Assembly (NCBI GenBank): GCA_963978895.1
Contig: OZ022242.1
Location: 21,422,129 to 21,486,128, forward strand
Source of the DNA: Erpobdella octoculata
Taxonomy: Eukaryota; Annelida; Clitellata; Hirudinida; Erpobdellidae
DNA length: 64,000 nucleotides
Direction: 5' to 3'
Part shown: piece by piece, positions 27,701 to 34,500 of the stretch
Numbering within the stretch: the stretch's first letter is position 1
Layout: each line of letters starts with the position of its first letter
Program-made: the position numbers and the translations under genes
Notes under the pieces: model-generated
Database searches by the model: none
Told to the model about the DNA's origin: nothing
The model's input: only the letters and a program-made list of their open reading frames with translations

Positions 27701-29733
27701 CGATAATCAGTATCCTCGTCATCATCATCATCATCACCATCACCATTAATCATCATCATCATCATCATCATCATCATGATCACCGATAATCAGTATCCTC
27801 GTCATCATCACCATCACCATTAATCATCATCATCATCAACATCGTCGTCATGTCCAATCATCATCATCATCATCATCATCGTCATCATCATCATCATCTT
27901 CAACCTCATCATCATCATCACCACCAATCATCGTCATCATCATCATCATCATCATCATCACAATGAAACAGTAGATAACTAAACATATGTACAATGATCA
28001 TGAAATAGAAGTTGTACTATAATGGTATAATCGTGATCTTTTGCATCAACTTTATCGATTATTGTTTGACTAAAAGTTTGTATCTATACAAAAACTAAAA
28101 ATCAATAATCAAATAATTAAAAGAATCAATTAATAATACAAAATAAATTAAAATTGAACATTTGATGCAGGATAAAATACAATTTCAACGATAGTGCAGA
28201 TACAACCATAAATATAAAGCTAATAATATGAGTTCTCTATTTCATATTTATGATGCATTTATAAACAAAACTCACAAATTACGAAAACAATGATAACAAA
28301 CACGTAATATCACTTAATTAAAATATTTTAAAAAACATCACACACAAAAAACTTGTGAAAAAGAATCTCAAAAGGACAATCAATGTTTTCAAGCAAAGAA
28401 TAATTTGTTGCAAGTTTGATGAACAAAGATTTCAATTGAGAAGTTTAGCAACAACTTAAAAATAAATCCAACGGCAATAATATTCTTTTTCAATTTCTTG
28501 TGTTCAACTACTTGAGATTAGCAAGAGAAAATATTTTCTTAGAATTATCACAATATTTAAATAATATATCTGAAAATATATTTTTCTTTCAATGCAAAAT
28601 AATTTTTTCATCTTCTCCCAATGAACAGAAAAAAAAGAAAACATCTCATCTCAATCTACTAACAAGTAACAAATAAATGCACTTAAAAAATTAAAAACAC
28701 AAACATTCGTCATACCAACATATTAATATCATGTCTAGAAAAACAATATTTTTATAGTTATAAACTTCTTACCCTAGGAATACGAGCAGAACTTCCAGTT
28801 CTTATGTCTGTAATAACCGACATGTCGATGCAGTCCATTTCCTGTTAATCAAAAATAAATAGATTGAGTTAACAAATTCTATGATGTGCTGAGAGTGTTT
28901 ATGACAAAATTTAATGTGCAATAATTAAGAGAAGTTTAGTTGTATACAAAGAAATCATAAAGTGTCATAAACTTACTCTGTTCTGATCAGCCCAGTACAA
29001 CCAGTAACCCTTTCTGTCTACGTACAAATTTACTGGAACCCCATAAGGTGTGTCCTTTGAACATAAGATATAATGACTCGAATTTCACAAACATAATCAT
29101 ACTGTATTTTAAGCAAATATAATAATTCATTCTTAAAATACAAAAGTTATAATAAACAAAAATTAACAGATGGAATTTCTGATGACGTTATTAATATTTA
29201 TTTTGTTATAAGAAAAGAATAACTAAAGTTTGAAATGGTCATTGGAATGGTATACTAACATCATGTTAATATAAGTTAGTCAATAAAGATGAAACCATGT
29301 ATTTGAAAAAGAAATGTATTTTGTTTACATCAACTAAAATAAATTGCTAAATTGAATCAACAAAGTGTGTTTCTAGTAAGCATAAAATCTAATATGGTGT
29401 GACGAAAACCAAGAAACATTGTAGGTCTGATTAAGCCACTTTAAGCCTATGTGTGTAACACCTTTTTTCAATAGTTCAATCTTTAAAACTTTAAATATAA
29501 GTCAAAGTCAATTTAAGACATAGGAACATGTAAGACTTTGTCTTAATAATTCTACTTCAAAAAAAGTTAACTACTTGATCAGAGAAACTTTGTCAAACCA
29601 AAGCAGCCAAAATAAAAATAAAATGTAAATAATAGATCCAGTAAATAAATAAATTAATTAAACTCACATCATCCCACTTTACGAATTTACTCCCAGCAAC
29701 AAGATTAGCAGAAACTTGAAAATCTTCAGCCAT
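2269..29733 (-). CDS. PLCB: Phospholipase C-beta gene, 23 well-supported coding exons
   Basis: Phosphoinositide-specific phospholipase C of the beta class hydrolyses PIP2 to IP3 and diacylglycerol at the plasma membrane, downstream of Gq. Exons (5' to 3', minus strand): 29668-29733, 28977-29054, 28773-28841, 24283-24423, 23911-24047, 23433-23517, 20715-20821, 20291-20466, 18618-18764, 17913-18070, 17199-17278, 16814-16898, 12174-12258, 11714-11976, 11421-11521, 10637-10711, 10459-10531, 10323-10374, 6599-6753, 6138-6305, 5733-5835, 5416-5520, 2269-2381. They join without a phase conflict into 874 codons. Domain order: PH (about 1-140), EF-hand (145-300), X (315-470), acidic Ser-rich linker (470-570), Y (575-690), C2 (700-825), start of the C-terminal helical domain. 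Catalytic residues visible: His330-Asn331 (SSHNT), Glu360 and Asp362 (VELD), His377 (THG), Glu411 (SFENHC). Introns are GT-AG except intron 19 (GC-AG). Assignment to a vertebrate paralogue is not attempted. Confidence 0.96.
2495..3015. mobile_element. hAT-type MITE with 8-bp TSD
   Basis: Terminal inverted repeats tagaggtgtgcacgg / ccgtgcacacctcta flank 521 bp. The 8-bp TSD atatcaac is perfect (2487-2494 and 3016-3023). The interior is made of degenerate gcggggatggggacg-like repeats in inverted halves. It lies in PLC-beta intron 22 and has no coding capacity. Confidence 0.93.
3398..4796 (+). mobile_element. LINE fragment: reverse transcriptase with embedded zinc finger
   Basis: Degraded ORF2. 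3427-3876 has RT blocks ([24 protein letters not shown]), with QASVLSP in place of the usual QGSVLSP. 3895-4299 continues with a C-x2-C-x(n)-C-x2-C...H...C-x2-C PHD-like finger ([25 protein letters not shown]) inserted between the RT palm and KFCYLGD. 4296-4748 carries the thumb ([17 protein letters not shown]). A one-base frame change at 4296-4299 and a stop at 3874 break it. The 3' end is aaaataaatgatgatgatg. Left flank (atatgcatatgagggatcac) recurs to the right after 4800, suggesting a target duplication. Non-LTR element; clade uncertain (RTE-like?). Confidence 0.88.
4853..4996 (+). mobile_element. Second 3' fragment of the zinc-finger LINE
   Basis: Repeats the last ~140 bp of the preceding element (aagtaggaaaacttggtg, gacttgtggag, cctagcatggcgtggaata) and again ends in aaataaatgatgatgatg. 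It is 5'-truncated and diverged. Confidence 0.85.
5416..5520 (-). CDS. PLCB: PLC-beta exon 22 (end of C2)
   Basis: [20 protein letters not shown] and [12 protein letters not shown]: the closing C2 strands. Phase 1 at both ends. Confidence 0.95.
5733..5835 (-). CDS. PLCB: PLC-beta exon 21 (C2)
   Basis: [18 protein letters not shown] then [14 protein letters not shown] with a split Gly codon. Conserved L-L-G-x-R-x-x-P motif of C2. Confidence 0.96.
5836..6137. other. PLC-beta intron 20
   Basis: AT-rich intronic sequence; nothing else recognised. Confidence 0.7.
6138..6305 (-). CDS. PLCB: PLC-beta exon 20 (C2)
   Basis: 56 codons: [41 protein letters not shown]. Standard PLC-beta C2 strands. 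Phase 0 in and out. Confidence 0.97.
6599..6753 (-). CDS. PLCB: PLC-beta exon 19 (Y box to C2)
   Basis: [20 protein letters not shown] through HFDPF and [11 protein letters not shown]. The exon ends at AAG|gcaagc, a GC donor; the K|IISGQ junction to exon 20 is the conserved start of C2, so the unusual splice site is well supported. Confidence 0.96.
6754..7384. other. Left part of PLC-beta intron 18
   Basis: AT-rich. At 7384-7425 a minus-strand Helitron-like terminus is seen (CTAG followed on the plus strand by cagggttacctggctttgccc, i.e. a C/G-rich hairpin). Otherwise no feature recognised. Confidence 0.5.
7424..8975 (-). mobile_element. Pogo/CENP-B-like transposon remnant with long TIRs
   Basis: About 25-bp inverted ends: gccgtaaaacggggtggctt at the left and, in reverse, ggccaaagtcaccccgtttt at the right. 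The end motif ggggtgactttggccc also recurs inside (7600-7645, 8663-8685). The minus strand at 8348-8551 encodes a psq-type helix-turn-helix: [46 protein letters not shown]. This N-terminal DNA-binding module is typical of Tigger/pogo-related transposases. Downstream minus-strand sequence (to about 7990) looks like a degenerate continuation. No DDE catalytic domain is intact. Confidence 0.75.
8976..9620. other. Intronic sequence right of the pogo-like element
   Basis: AT-rich, no coding signal recognised. Confidence 0.5.
9626..9691. repeat. (GA)n microsatellite
   Basis: About 33 perfect ga dinucleotides. Confidence 0.97.
9918..10043. repeat. 18-bp minisatellite
   Basis: About seven units of ccgatgcccataccatgt with c/t and a/g variants. 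Both strands stay open through it, but that follows from the 18-bp (6-codon) period and is not evidence for a gene. Confidence 0.9.
10323..10374 (-). CDS. PLCB: PLC-beta exon 18 (Y box)
   Basis: [17 protein letters not shown], the highly conserved Y-box core F-W-N-x-G-x-Q. Phase 0 in, phase 1 out. Confidence 0.97.
10459..10531 (-). CDS. PLCB: PLC-beta exon 17 (Y box)
   Basis: [20 protein letters not shown] then NFLPQ at donor gtctga. An internal gtaatt earlier in the exon looks like a donor but would break the frame with exon 18. Confidence 0.94.
10637..10711 (-). CDS. PLCB: PLC-beta exon 16 (Y box)
   Basis: [16 protein letters not shown] and FPVEFV. The S-Y-E-x-(S/T)-S motif includes a substrate-contacting serine of the Y box. 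Donor gtaagt. Confidence 0.93.
10770..11230 (+). mobile_element. Non-autonomous Helitron
   Basis: Starts A|TCTATATATAAA with the family head (gactgtttgtcagtctgtct, then a weakly conserved aaaccg...ttttaatgaaatgtggcatg) and ends gggcaaccctgCTAA|T, fitting the 5' TC / 3' CTRR|T rule. The interior has the family gggagcg/gagcgag purine repeat. It lies in PLC-beta intron 15. Confidence 0.72.
11421..11521 (-). CDS. PLCB: PLC-beta exon 15 (start of Y box)
   Basis: Encodes [20 protein letters not shown], the canonical start of the Y region (E-M-S-x-L-V-x-Y-x-Q-P). The donor gtttcg is chosen because only it gives phase 2 to match exon 16; two other GTs in the vicinity do not. Confidence 0.88.
11714..11976 (-). 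CDS. PLCB: PLC-beta exon 14 (X-Y linker)
   Basis: 88 residues with low complexity: a Ser/Thr-rich stretch, QQQQ, then acidic [17 protein letters not shown]. In PLC-beta the acidic X-Y linker is autoinhibitory and covers the active site. Acceptor agcag, donor gtttgt, phase 0 out. Confidence 0.88.
12174..12258 (-). CDS. PLCB: PLC-beta exon 13 (end of X box)
   Basis: [20 protein letters not shown] then NKKLHPHR: the lysine-rich phosphate-binding strand that closes the X region. Confidence 0.97.
12415..12470. repeat. (ACTC)n microsatellite
   Basis: Tandem actc with actaactc variants. Confidence 0.95.
12655..14100 (-). mobile_element. CR1/L2-like LINE, 5'-truncated, degraded
   Basis: Minus-strand RT fragments in several frames: 13845-13510 ([49 protein letters not shown]), 13485-12718 ([70 protein letters not shown]). 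The catalytic FADD block is missing (internal deletion around 13500). The 3' end ggccttgaggtc...cttatgcca resembles the LINE at 30541-31530. It occupies PLC-beta intron 12. Confidence 0.88.
14406..14521. repeat. Small foldback / inverted repeat
   Basis: Two arms of about 45 bp: ttttttgaactaaacg...gataagag.attgggtg and its inverted partner cacccaactctcttatc...gtttagttcaaaaaat. Possibly a tiny MITE; no clear TSD beyond AT-rich flanks. Confidence 0.75.
14705..14925 (-). mobile_element. tRNA-derived SINE with LINE-like tail
   Basis: On the minus strand the head has a perfect A box (tggtatagcag) and a degenerate B box (gtatcagagatc). It continues through gtgggtaggcacctataaat, also present in the SINE near 59860, and ends ttgtggcctagaagtc...ctaatgcca, which matches the 3' end of the CR1/L2-like LINE at 30541-31530. 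Confidence 0.72.
14926..16235. other. Intron 12 of PLC-beta, unannotated part
   Basis: AT-rich. Around 15435-15555 lies a Helitron-like tail (caaatttcaactcgattgg, gcaagcaagcaagc, gaagttaatataa) also seen at 19135-19200. No exon is needed here because exons 12 and 13 join directly. Confidence 0.5.
16250..16430. repeat. (ACAT)n microsatellite
   Basis: Imperfect tandem acat/tgta repeats. Open frames of Tyr-Val-Cys-Met through it are repeat artefacts. Confidence 0.95.
16437..16761. mobile_element. Probable hAT-type MITE in the (ACAT)n tract
   Basis: Ends cagtcccggatttag / ctctagatctgccaatg are inverted-repeat-like. The flanks carry the 8-bp tatgtata on both sides (16429-16436, 16762-16769), though the host microsatellite could supply this by chance. 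Confidence 0.5.
16814..16898 (-). CDS. PLCB: PLC-beta exon 12 (X box)
   Basis: [20 protein letters not shown] then PLPSHP. The following exon lies 4.5 kb away behind a LINE-loaded intron, but starts in the expected frame. Confidence 0.95.
17199..17278 (-). CDS. PLCB: PLC-beta exon 11 (X box)
   Basis: [20 protein letters not shown] followed by SFENHC with Ca ligand Glu411. Acceptor caccag. The acceptor and first 16 exon bases also occur, inverted, in intron 3 near 25435. Confidence 0.97.
17913..18070 (-). CDS. PLCB: PLC-beta exon 10 (X box)
   Basis: Contains [20 protein letters not shown] with Ca ligands Glu360 and Asp362, and [12 protein letters not shown] with the second catalytic His377. 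Phase 1 in, phase 0 out (donor gttcat). Confidence 0.97.
18137..18213. repeat. (TA)n microsatellite
   Basis: About 38 ta units next to a tRNA-like segment, perhaps grown from a SINE tail. Confidence 0.95.
18214..18270 (-). mobile_element. tRNA-like SINE fragment
   Basis: Minus strand reads ggcgaggcggtgttgccgta and then gtgggttcgattcctag, a perfect B box, directly followed by the (TA)n tail. The A-box half is missing. Confidence 0.55.
18305..18582 (-). mobile_element. tRNA-derived SINE in PLC-beta intron 9
   Basis: Minus strand begins ggcgccatagtgtacagg with an A-box match (tagtgtacagg), and about 35 bp on a near B box (gtttaaatc). The body continues with tgagcacctgttttggacac and ends near a poly-T/A stretch. 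Confidence 0.65.
18618..18764 (-). CDS. PLCB: PLC-beta exon 9 (start of catalytic X box)
   Basis: Encodes the end of the EF region and the X-box signature [15 protein letters not shown], including the first catalytic histidine (residue 330) and the Ca-binding Asn331. Acceptor tacag, donor gtaact. Confidence 0.98.
19201..19695 (-). mobile_element. Helitron with RS-like purine repeat and (TA)n expansion
   Basis: Minus strand ends CCCGGGCAACGCGGG...ccgCTAG|T at 19201 (hairpin plus CTRR). Its interior is a 12-18-bp gcgggagcgggaaagcgacc repeat, and its 5' part is tatatgaatgtttgtggg preceded by a (TA)n tract. The long Arg/Ser/Glu or Pro/Phe frames here are repeat artefacts. Confidence 0.7.
19836..20108 (-). 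mobile_element. Second Helitron 5' half with (TA)n
   Basis: Minus strand starts A|TCTATATATATAAAAATGAA at 20108, followed by the family head (tttgtatgttaatggcc, catccgatcgtaatgaaa) and a gagcggagcggagcgg repeat, then (TA)n to 19836. No 3' terminus is present. Confidence 0.6.
20291..20466 (-). CDS. PLCB: PLC-beta exon 8 (EF-hand)
   Basis: Contains [20 protein letters not shown] and then [13 protein letters not shown]. The F-(I/L)-N-x-x-Q-R-D-x-R-L-N motif is diagnostic of PLC. Phase 2 in, phase 1 out. Confidence 0.97.
20715..20821 (-). CDS. PLCB: PLC-beta exon 7 (EF-hand)
   Basis: 35 codons plus [22 protein letters not shown] and onward, the second EF-hand-like helix pair. Acceptor tttcag. 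The G that follows in the intron makes gtttt the donor. Confidence 0.9.
20960..21104 (+). mobile_element. Helitron 3' fragment
   Basis: gggaaagtgaccgggagcgg repeat running to ctctaaaaatccccgCTAG|T, then (TA)n. The usual hairpin before CTAG is deleted. Confidence 0.55.
21105..21149. repeat. (TA)n microsatellite
   Basis: Tandem ta immediately after the Helitron CTAG|T end. Confidence 0.93.
21527..23260 (+). mobile_element. hAT transposon remnant with perfect 8-bp TSD
   Basis: TIRs tagggatgtcacgggtagta / gggtacccgtgacatcccta and TSD gtatttaa (21519-21526, 23261-23268). Subterminal arrays of gggttcgggttcgggt occupy both ends. Inside, a ~170-bp segment (cgaaggaggct...cacactcaccaataaaatga) occurs about three times (21905, 22095, 22350). 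The C-terminal hAT dimerisation region is readable: [20 protein letters not shown] at 22564, then after a 167-bp insertion [33 protein letters not shown], stop near 22960. Between PLC-beta exons 6 and 7. Confidence 0.9.
22637..22803 (+). mobile_element. SINE-like insertion inside the hAT transposase
   Basis: 167 bp flanked by the 13-bp direct repeat aaacgctacttgg (22624-22636, 22804-22816), ending in an A-rich tail. Removing one repeat plus the insert restores the hAT reading frame ([11 protein letters not shown]), proving insertion. The head holds two hairpins (cttgcttttgcaag; ccagtcccaagcctgg). No tRNA boxes seen. Confidence 0.75.
23433..23517 (-). CDS. PLCB: PLC-beta exon 6 (EF-hand)
   Basis: Completes Asn, then [19 protein letters not shown] and ASNLLTNQ, ending phase 0 at gtcatc. 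The K-N-I-x-K-x-F motif across the junction is characteristic of PLC-beta. Confidence 0.94.
23630..23882 (-). mobile_element. Helitron-like fragment
   Basis: Minus strand starts TCTATATAAATAAAAATGTA at 23882, with the family head (ctgtttgtatgttatacacc, gaaatttcaacacaacat). The 3' end is not clear. Confidence 0.45.
23911..24047 (-). CDS. PLCB: PLC-beta exon 5 (PH to EF-hand)
   Basis: Starts EWSAELF and ends DVDGKIPIK, with a split AA|C codon to exon 6. This is the first helix-loop of the EF-hand domain. Confidence 0.93.
24283..24423 (-). CDS. PLCB: PLC-beta exon 4 (end of PH domain)
   Basis: 47 codons beginning DLKLRESL and containing [17 protein letters not shown], the conserved PLC-beta segment before the EF-hand region. 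Phase 0 in and out; acceptor aacag, donor gttagt. Intron 3 upstream is about 4.3 kb. Confidence 0.94.
24735..24791. repeat. (TA)n microsatellite
   Basis: About 28 ta units in PLC-beta intron 3. Confidence 0.95.
24975..25269 (+). mobile_element. Non-autonomous Helitron in PLC-beta intron 3
   Basis: Head tatatatataaatgaatgaa and the conserved attcatccgattgtaataaa; purine repeat agcgggaacggtgagcaag; 3' end ctcaggcaacgccgggtacc, then ccgCTAG|T at 25269. The sequence immediately after CTAG is an inverted copy of PLC-beta intron 10/exon 11. Confidence 0.7.
25270..25460 (+). repeat. Inverted copy of the PLC-beta intron 10/exon 11 boundary
   Basis: On the plus strand, 25270-25451 aligns to the minus strand of about 17455-17262: gtagcctagattttaaaa, gatcaaactctagttttata, aatttccatgtaag, caacaccag and the first 16 bases of exon 11 (gatgttttagagtcaa). 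It is antisense to the gene and holds too little exon to be translated. Confidence 0.85.
25611..25683. repeat. 17-bp minisatellite
   Basis: Four copies of cttcacaacacaacagt. Confidence 0.93.
25690..27660. other. PLC-beta intron 3, unannotated part
   Basis: AT-rich intronic sequence with no recognisable coding domain or transposon end. Confidence 0.55.
27675..27962. repeat. (TCA)n microsatellite array
   Basis: Long imperfect tcatcatca tract with a duplicated ~75-bp block (gatcaccgataatcagtatcctcgtc at about 27697 and 27778). Confidence 0.95.
28773..28841 (-). CDS. PLCB: PLC-beta exon 3 (PH domain)
   Basis: 23 codons, [16 protein letters not shown] followed by ARIPR. The D-I-R-T-G/A-R-x-P-(K/R) stretch is typical of the PLC-beta PH domain. 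Acceptor aacag, donor gtaaga. Confidence 0.95.
28977..29054 (-). CDS. PLCB: PLC-beta exon 2 (PH domain)
   Basis: 26 codons with [10 protein letters not shown], matching the PLC-beta PH-domain motif in which a bulky aromatic strand precedes the acidic turn. Phase 0 at both ends; acceptor caaag, donor gtaagt. Confidence 0.93.
29668..29733 (-). CDS. PLCB: PLC-beta exon 1 (start codon)
   Basis: 22 codons starting at the ATG at 29733-29731, opening with [11 protein letters not shown] and ending VKWDD at a gtgagt donor. N-terminal edge of the PH domain. This is the first ATG in frame with the exon 2 reading frame, and no longer N-terminus is evident. Confidence 0.88.
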
Positions 29734-30540
29734 AACAAGAATAACTTGAAATTTAAATTACTGGAAAGATTTTTCACTTATCGCTATTGCTGCTTTATTT
29801 TAATTAATTGAATTTATATTTTATATATCCCATGTAAATTGTAAACATTAAATTCGTTAAATCAAGGGCTTATCGGTTTATCTATCGGTTGAAGTTGGGT
29901 CATCGTTGCGCTGATCCCAAGGTACATACTATTACTTACTATTATACAAAATAAAACAAAAGTAAGTAAACTACTAATAACTAAAGTAACTAAACTAGTA
30001 CAGTAGGACGTGTGTACTAGCAACTAGCTAGTCAAGCTAGTGATACTAGTCAACTAGTATGTCTTTTTAGTACTCCAAGACCAACTCTATAGTATTTTAG
30101 TTTAGTATTTAGTTTTTAAATAGTCGGTATATTAAAACCTTGAATTTCTTGAGTAGACGCATTCTTAAAAACACACCAACCACACTGATACGAATACTAC
30201 TCAGTAATTGCTCTGCTAATGCTAAGCGAAGACAACGAAAAACGGAGCTTGCATTCGAGCCATATATAAAGAAAAGACTTATATAGATAGTCTATAAGAT
30301 TCGAGCGCGCATGCACCGCATTGTCCATGCACTCAAAAAGCTCGGTTATTCGGCATATTAAACATTAAAGATTAAACAATTTATGAAACCAATCATACAA
30401 GATTTAAGATGCATGACGCCGTAAATGGAATGGGTCAAGCAAAAGCAATAAATAAAACTATGTAGTTGCAAGGCGACTAAAGCGCCCTTTAAGTTAGAAT
30501 TATTATTTTATTATTTTCTATTTTTAGCTCAATTCAATTT
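29734..30540. other. Upstream flank of PLC-beta
   Basis: Should contain the promoter and 5' UTR of PLC-beta; no TATA box or initiator can be assigned with confidence. A cluster of ctagt/actag words lies at 29990-30060. Confidence 0.5.
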
Positions 30541-31530
30541 GACTATCTTTAACGTGGCATTAGTCGGATGACTTCTAGGCCACAAACAGGTGTGTTTTGA
30601 GTATCTCTGCACCGTTCAGCTGTCCCCGAAGTCGTGACCTCCGGTGGAAGGGTGTTCCAGAGCCTCGGGCCAGCGACTGCGAACCGTCTGTCACCAGCAT
30701 TTTTCAAACGAGTGGCTGGGGTGAGAAGTGAAGATGACGATGACGATGACGATGACGATCTCAATCTCTTCCGAGCCTGGACGTCGCTTACGCGTTTGAT
30801 ATCCGTACGGGGGAGCCGACTCGTGCAAGCACTTATACACCAAAAGTGCTATCTTGATATCCTGTGGTTTGCTTTCAACCAGTTCAGCCTTGAGAGGAGA
30901 GGAGAAATATGGTCATATTTGCAGGCCCTCATCACCAGTCTGGCACCGGCATTGATGACTGACTATGAAGACGACTAGTTAGGGACTTTGGAAGCACCAC
31001 AAGAACAGAATTGCAGTAGTAAAGCTTTGACAACACTAGTGATGTGACGAGTGTGTTGAGACACGTCATTGGAAGAGATGTTGCGAGAGTCTTAATTTGT
31101 CGCAACGTTGAAAAACACACGCGGGTGACTTTGCTGACATGTGTACGCATGGACATGTCAGAGTCGAAAAAAGCTCCAAGGTTGCGGACCGTATCTGACG
31201 GCAAGATCCAGTCTACGCCCAAGCGGACCGGATCTGTTGGACACTTGTTTTTCCGAAGTTTTGAAAGCCAGATGACCTCTGATTTGTTGGAATTAAGCTG
31301 GAGGCGACTGGAGCACATCCATTGACTGATGTCATCCACGGACGCAGAGACCGACGAAAAGAGCACAGCAACATTGTCTAGATCACAATGACCATAGATT
31401 TGACTGTCATCTGCGTAGAAGTGAGATTGCAACCCGTGACTTGCAACGATATTCTCTAACTCAGCAATGTATATATAATGAAGAGGGTTGGTCCAAGGAT
31501 GGATCCCTGTGGAACCCCGTATTCGCTAGA
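30541..31530 (-). mobile_element. CR1/L2-like LINE 3' part
   Basis: Minus-strand ORF 31432-30932 begins just before the catalytic FYADDSQIYGH and continues [38 protein letters not shown]-terminal piece at 30764-30549 (RFAVAGPRLWNTLPPE) is followed by the 3' end tgtggcctagaagtc...ctaatgcca. 30730-30760 has a (GATGAC)n tract. Confidence 0.88.
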
Positions 31531-31539
31531 TGGCAATCG

Positions 31540-34500
31540 AAGTTAAAAATCAAACCAAAAATTATTTGTATTAATAATTAATGTATTGAATGCAAGTGTA
31601 GTTGTCAAGTGTAGTCGAAGAAGTTAGGGGTTTGACAAAGAAAATTGCAGATGTTGATCTTGAACATCTCTCAAATAAGGTTGATACAGCAACAAAAAAG
31701 TGGTCCGATCTTTTCAAAGAAAGGGTTGACGAATTATCAGAAGGCGTCAAGAAAATACACCATTCTGTTCTGACTGAGAAGGGTGAGCAGGCATCAGGCC
31801 TACAGCTTTGCCTTAAAAAAGCTCTCGACGCAAAGACAGGATGACAAAGATGAGGAAGCCGACAAGCTCAGGAGAAGGACCTCTGTTGTTGTCTATGGGC
31901 TGGGCGAGTCGAGTTCGTCTACACCTGATAAGCGCAAATCGGAGGACAAATCGAAGATCGAGGAATTGCTGAAGTTAATCTCTTGTGATCATGTCGAAAT
32001 TGTTAACTTAATTAGACTTGGGAAAAGAATCGAAGGAGAGAGTGAACCTGCTCGACCAAGACCGTTGAAACTGGTATTGAAAAACGAAAATCAACAGTCG
32101 AATCTTCTCAAGTTGGCAAAAAACTTGAGGATGATGAAGGAAGGAGGTTGGTCAGCAGTTTTTATACATCGGGATATGACTCCAAAAGAAAGAGAAGCAC
32201 GAAAACTCCTAGTCGAAAGTATGAAGCAGAGAATACGAGCTGGAGAGACGAATCTGTTCATCGCGGGGACAGGATAGTTACCAGAAGACTTCCCGTTGCG
32301 GGAAAAATCTGAAAAGCTCCAACACAGAATCATACGTTCGAAACAAGTACTTGACTATTGGATATTTGAATTGTCAGTCGATCGGAAATAAAAGTGCATC
32401 GCTGACAAATATCATCGCTGAACATGATCTTGATGCCTTCGCAGTTGCCGAGACTTTTCACGAATCATCAGAAGACATCACTCTCGCAAGAATCACACCG
32501 GATTGATACACGTGCGTGGATCAGGCACGAGAACGAAAACGTTTGGCGAGGTCTGCTACACAAAAGATGCAATCTGGTCGTCTATTGGGGGGCGGGGTTG
32601 CGTGGATTTGCAAAGAATCGTGCAAAGCCGCCGAATGAATCTTACCAGCAAAGTTGAGACTTTTGAATTCGTTTCTGTAATGCTTATCTTAAGGAGTGTT
32701 AGAACAATTGCTGTGGTCATTTACCGGCCTGGAAGTGAACGAGTTTCTGACCAGTTCTTGGAGGATTTCAGCCAGATGCTTGAAGAATTAACTGTTCACA
32801 GCTGCCATATTCTTGTCGTTGGAGATATCAACATTCACTTGGACAAACCGGATGATGTATGGACAATGAAATTCAACACGATCGTGGATTGCTTTGGCCT
32901 TGTCCAGAATATTTCTTCACCAACCCACAAAGCCGGACATACCTTAGAAGTTGTCATCACGAAGGACCCAGCTCAGTCATCTTCTGTTGCTTGTGAAGTG
33001 TATGTTCCATCTGTGTCCGATCATTCTCTCATCATTTCAAGACTGCCACTCATGAAACCAAATCCTGTATCACTAATGGTAACAGGCAGAGCATGGAAGA
33101 CCTTTGATCGTGATCTTTTTTTACAGGATCTCAAATCAAGCAAACTCTGCACTGAGGACAGCAGCTGGAGCGGCCTTGGACCGGATGAAATGGCTGCGAT
33201 GTACAACAGAATACTGACCGATCTTGTTGAGAAGCATGCTCCACGTCGGTCAGCCTTGAGAAATTATCGTCCGATCACTCCATGGTTCAATACTGCTTGC
33301 GGCGAGCAGAAACGAAAAGCTCGTTCTCTTGAAAGAATTTACAGAAGAACCCGACTGATCTCTGACCGTGATAAATGGGTTGCGCAGTAACGTTTTTGCC
33401 AGGATTTTTATAGGAGAGCACAGGATGCGTACTGGCAAAATACGATTGCGGAGAGTGCAGGAAACGCAAGCAAGCTGTGGAGAGATTTGTCTGCCGTGAT
33501 GGGAAAGAAACGATCTTTCATTCTTCAGGATGGTCTGACTGCAGAGCAATTCATGAGTTCTTTTGAGAAGAAGGTCACGGACGTCCGAGCGTCTACCCTT
33601 GATTCGGATACGCCTGAGTTCAACACCTTCTCTGGAGAAAGAACGTTTCAGCAACTTTGCGACTCTTACTAAGGATGACGTCAAGGACCTAATTAAGAAC
33701 TCTCCAAACAAGTCATGTGGTCTAGACCCGGCGCCAACATGGCTTATCAAGGAATTTTCAGAAACCTTGGCCCCATTTGTTACAGATCTGTTTAATAAAT
33801 CGTTGGACACTGGTCACTTTCCGGTCCCATTCAGAGTGGCCGAGGTCACGCCAATCTTGAAAAAATCTACGCTGGATGCTTCTCTGCCTGCCAGTTATCG
33901 CCCAGTTTCGAATCTTCAGTTCATCTCTAAGGTGTTGGAACGGGCGGTTAACAAACAAATTCAACATCACCTGGATGGACACAACCTTCTACCAGAGCAT
34001 CAGTCTGCCTATCGGAGGTGCCGTTCGACGGAAACTGCATTACTCAAGGTTACTTCGGATGTTCTCTTGGCAACCGATCGAGGGATGGTAACACTGCTCG
34101 CTATGCTCGATCTCAGCGCTGCATTTGATTGCGTTGATCATGGAATCCTCGTGACCAGATTGGAGCGTACATTTGGCATTGATTCTGTTGCTCTTCGGTG
34201 GATCGGTTCGTATCTTTGCGATCGGAAGGAAGTGTGTTCGTTATGGAGGTATCCTTTCTGGTTGGTCCTCGATTGTGTGTGGTGTTCCACAAGGTTCAAT
34301 TCTAGGACCGCTATTCTTCATTGCATACACTTCAGATGTTTTTGCCCTGGTTGCTCAACGTGGTTTCAATATTCATGGTTATGCTGATGATCTACAAATC
34401 TACGATCATTGCGGCACTGAGAGTATCGGTGTGCTCGCGGACAGATTGGACGGCTGCGTTTCGGAGATAATGGAATGGATGAAATGCAATCGACTAAAGT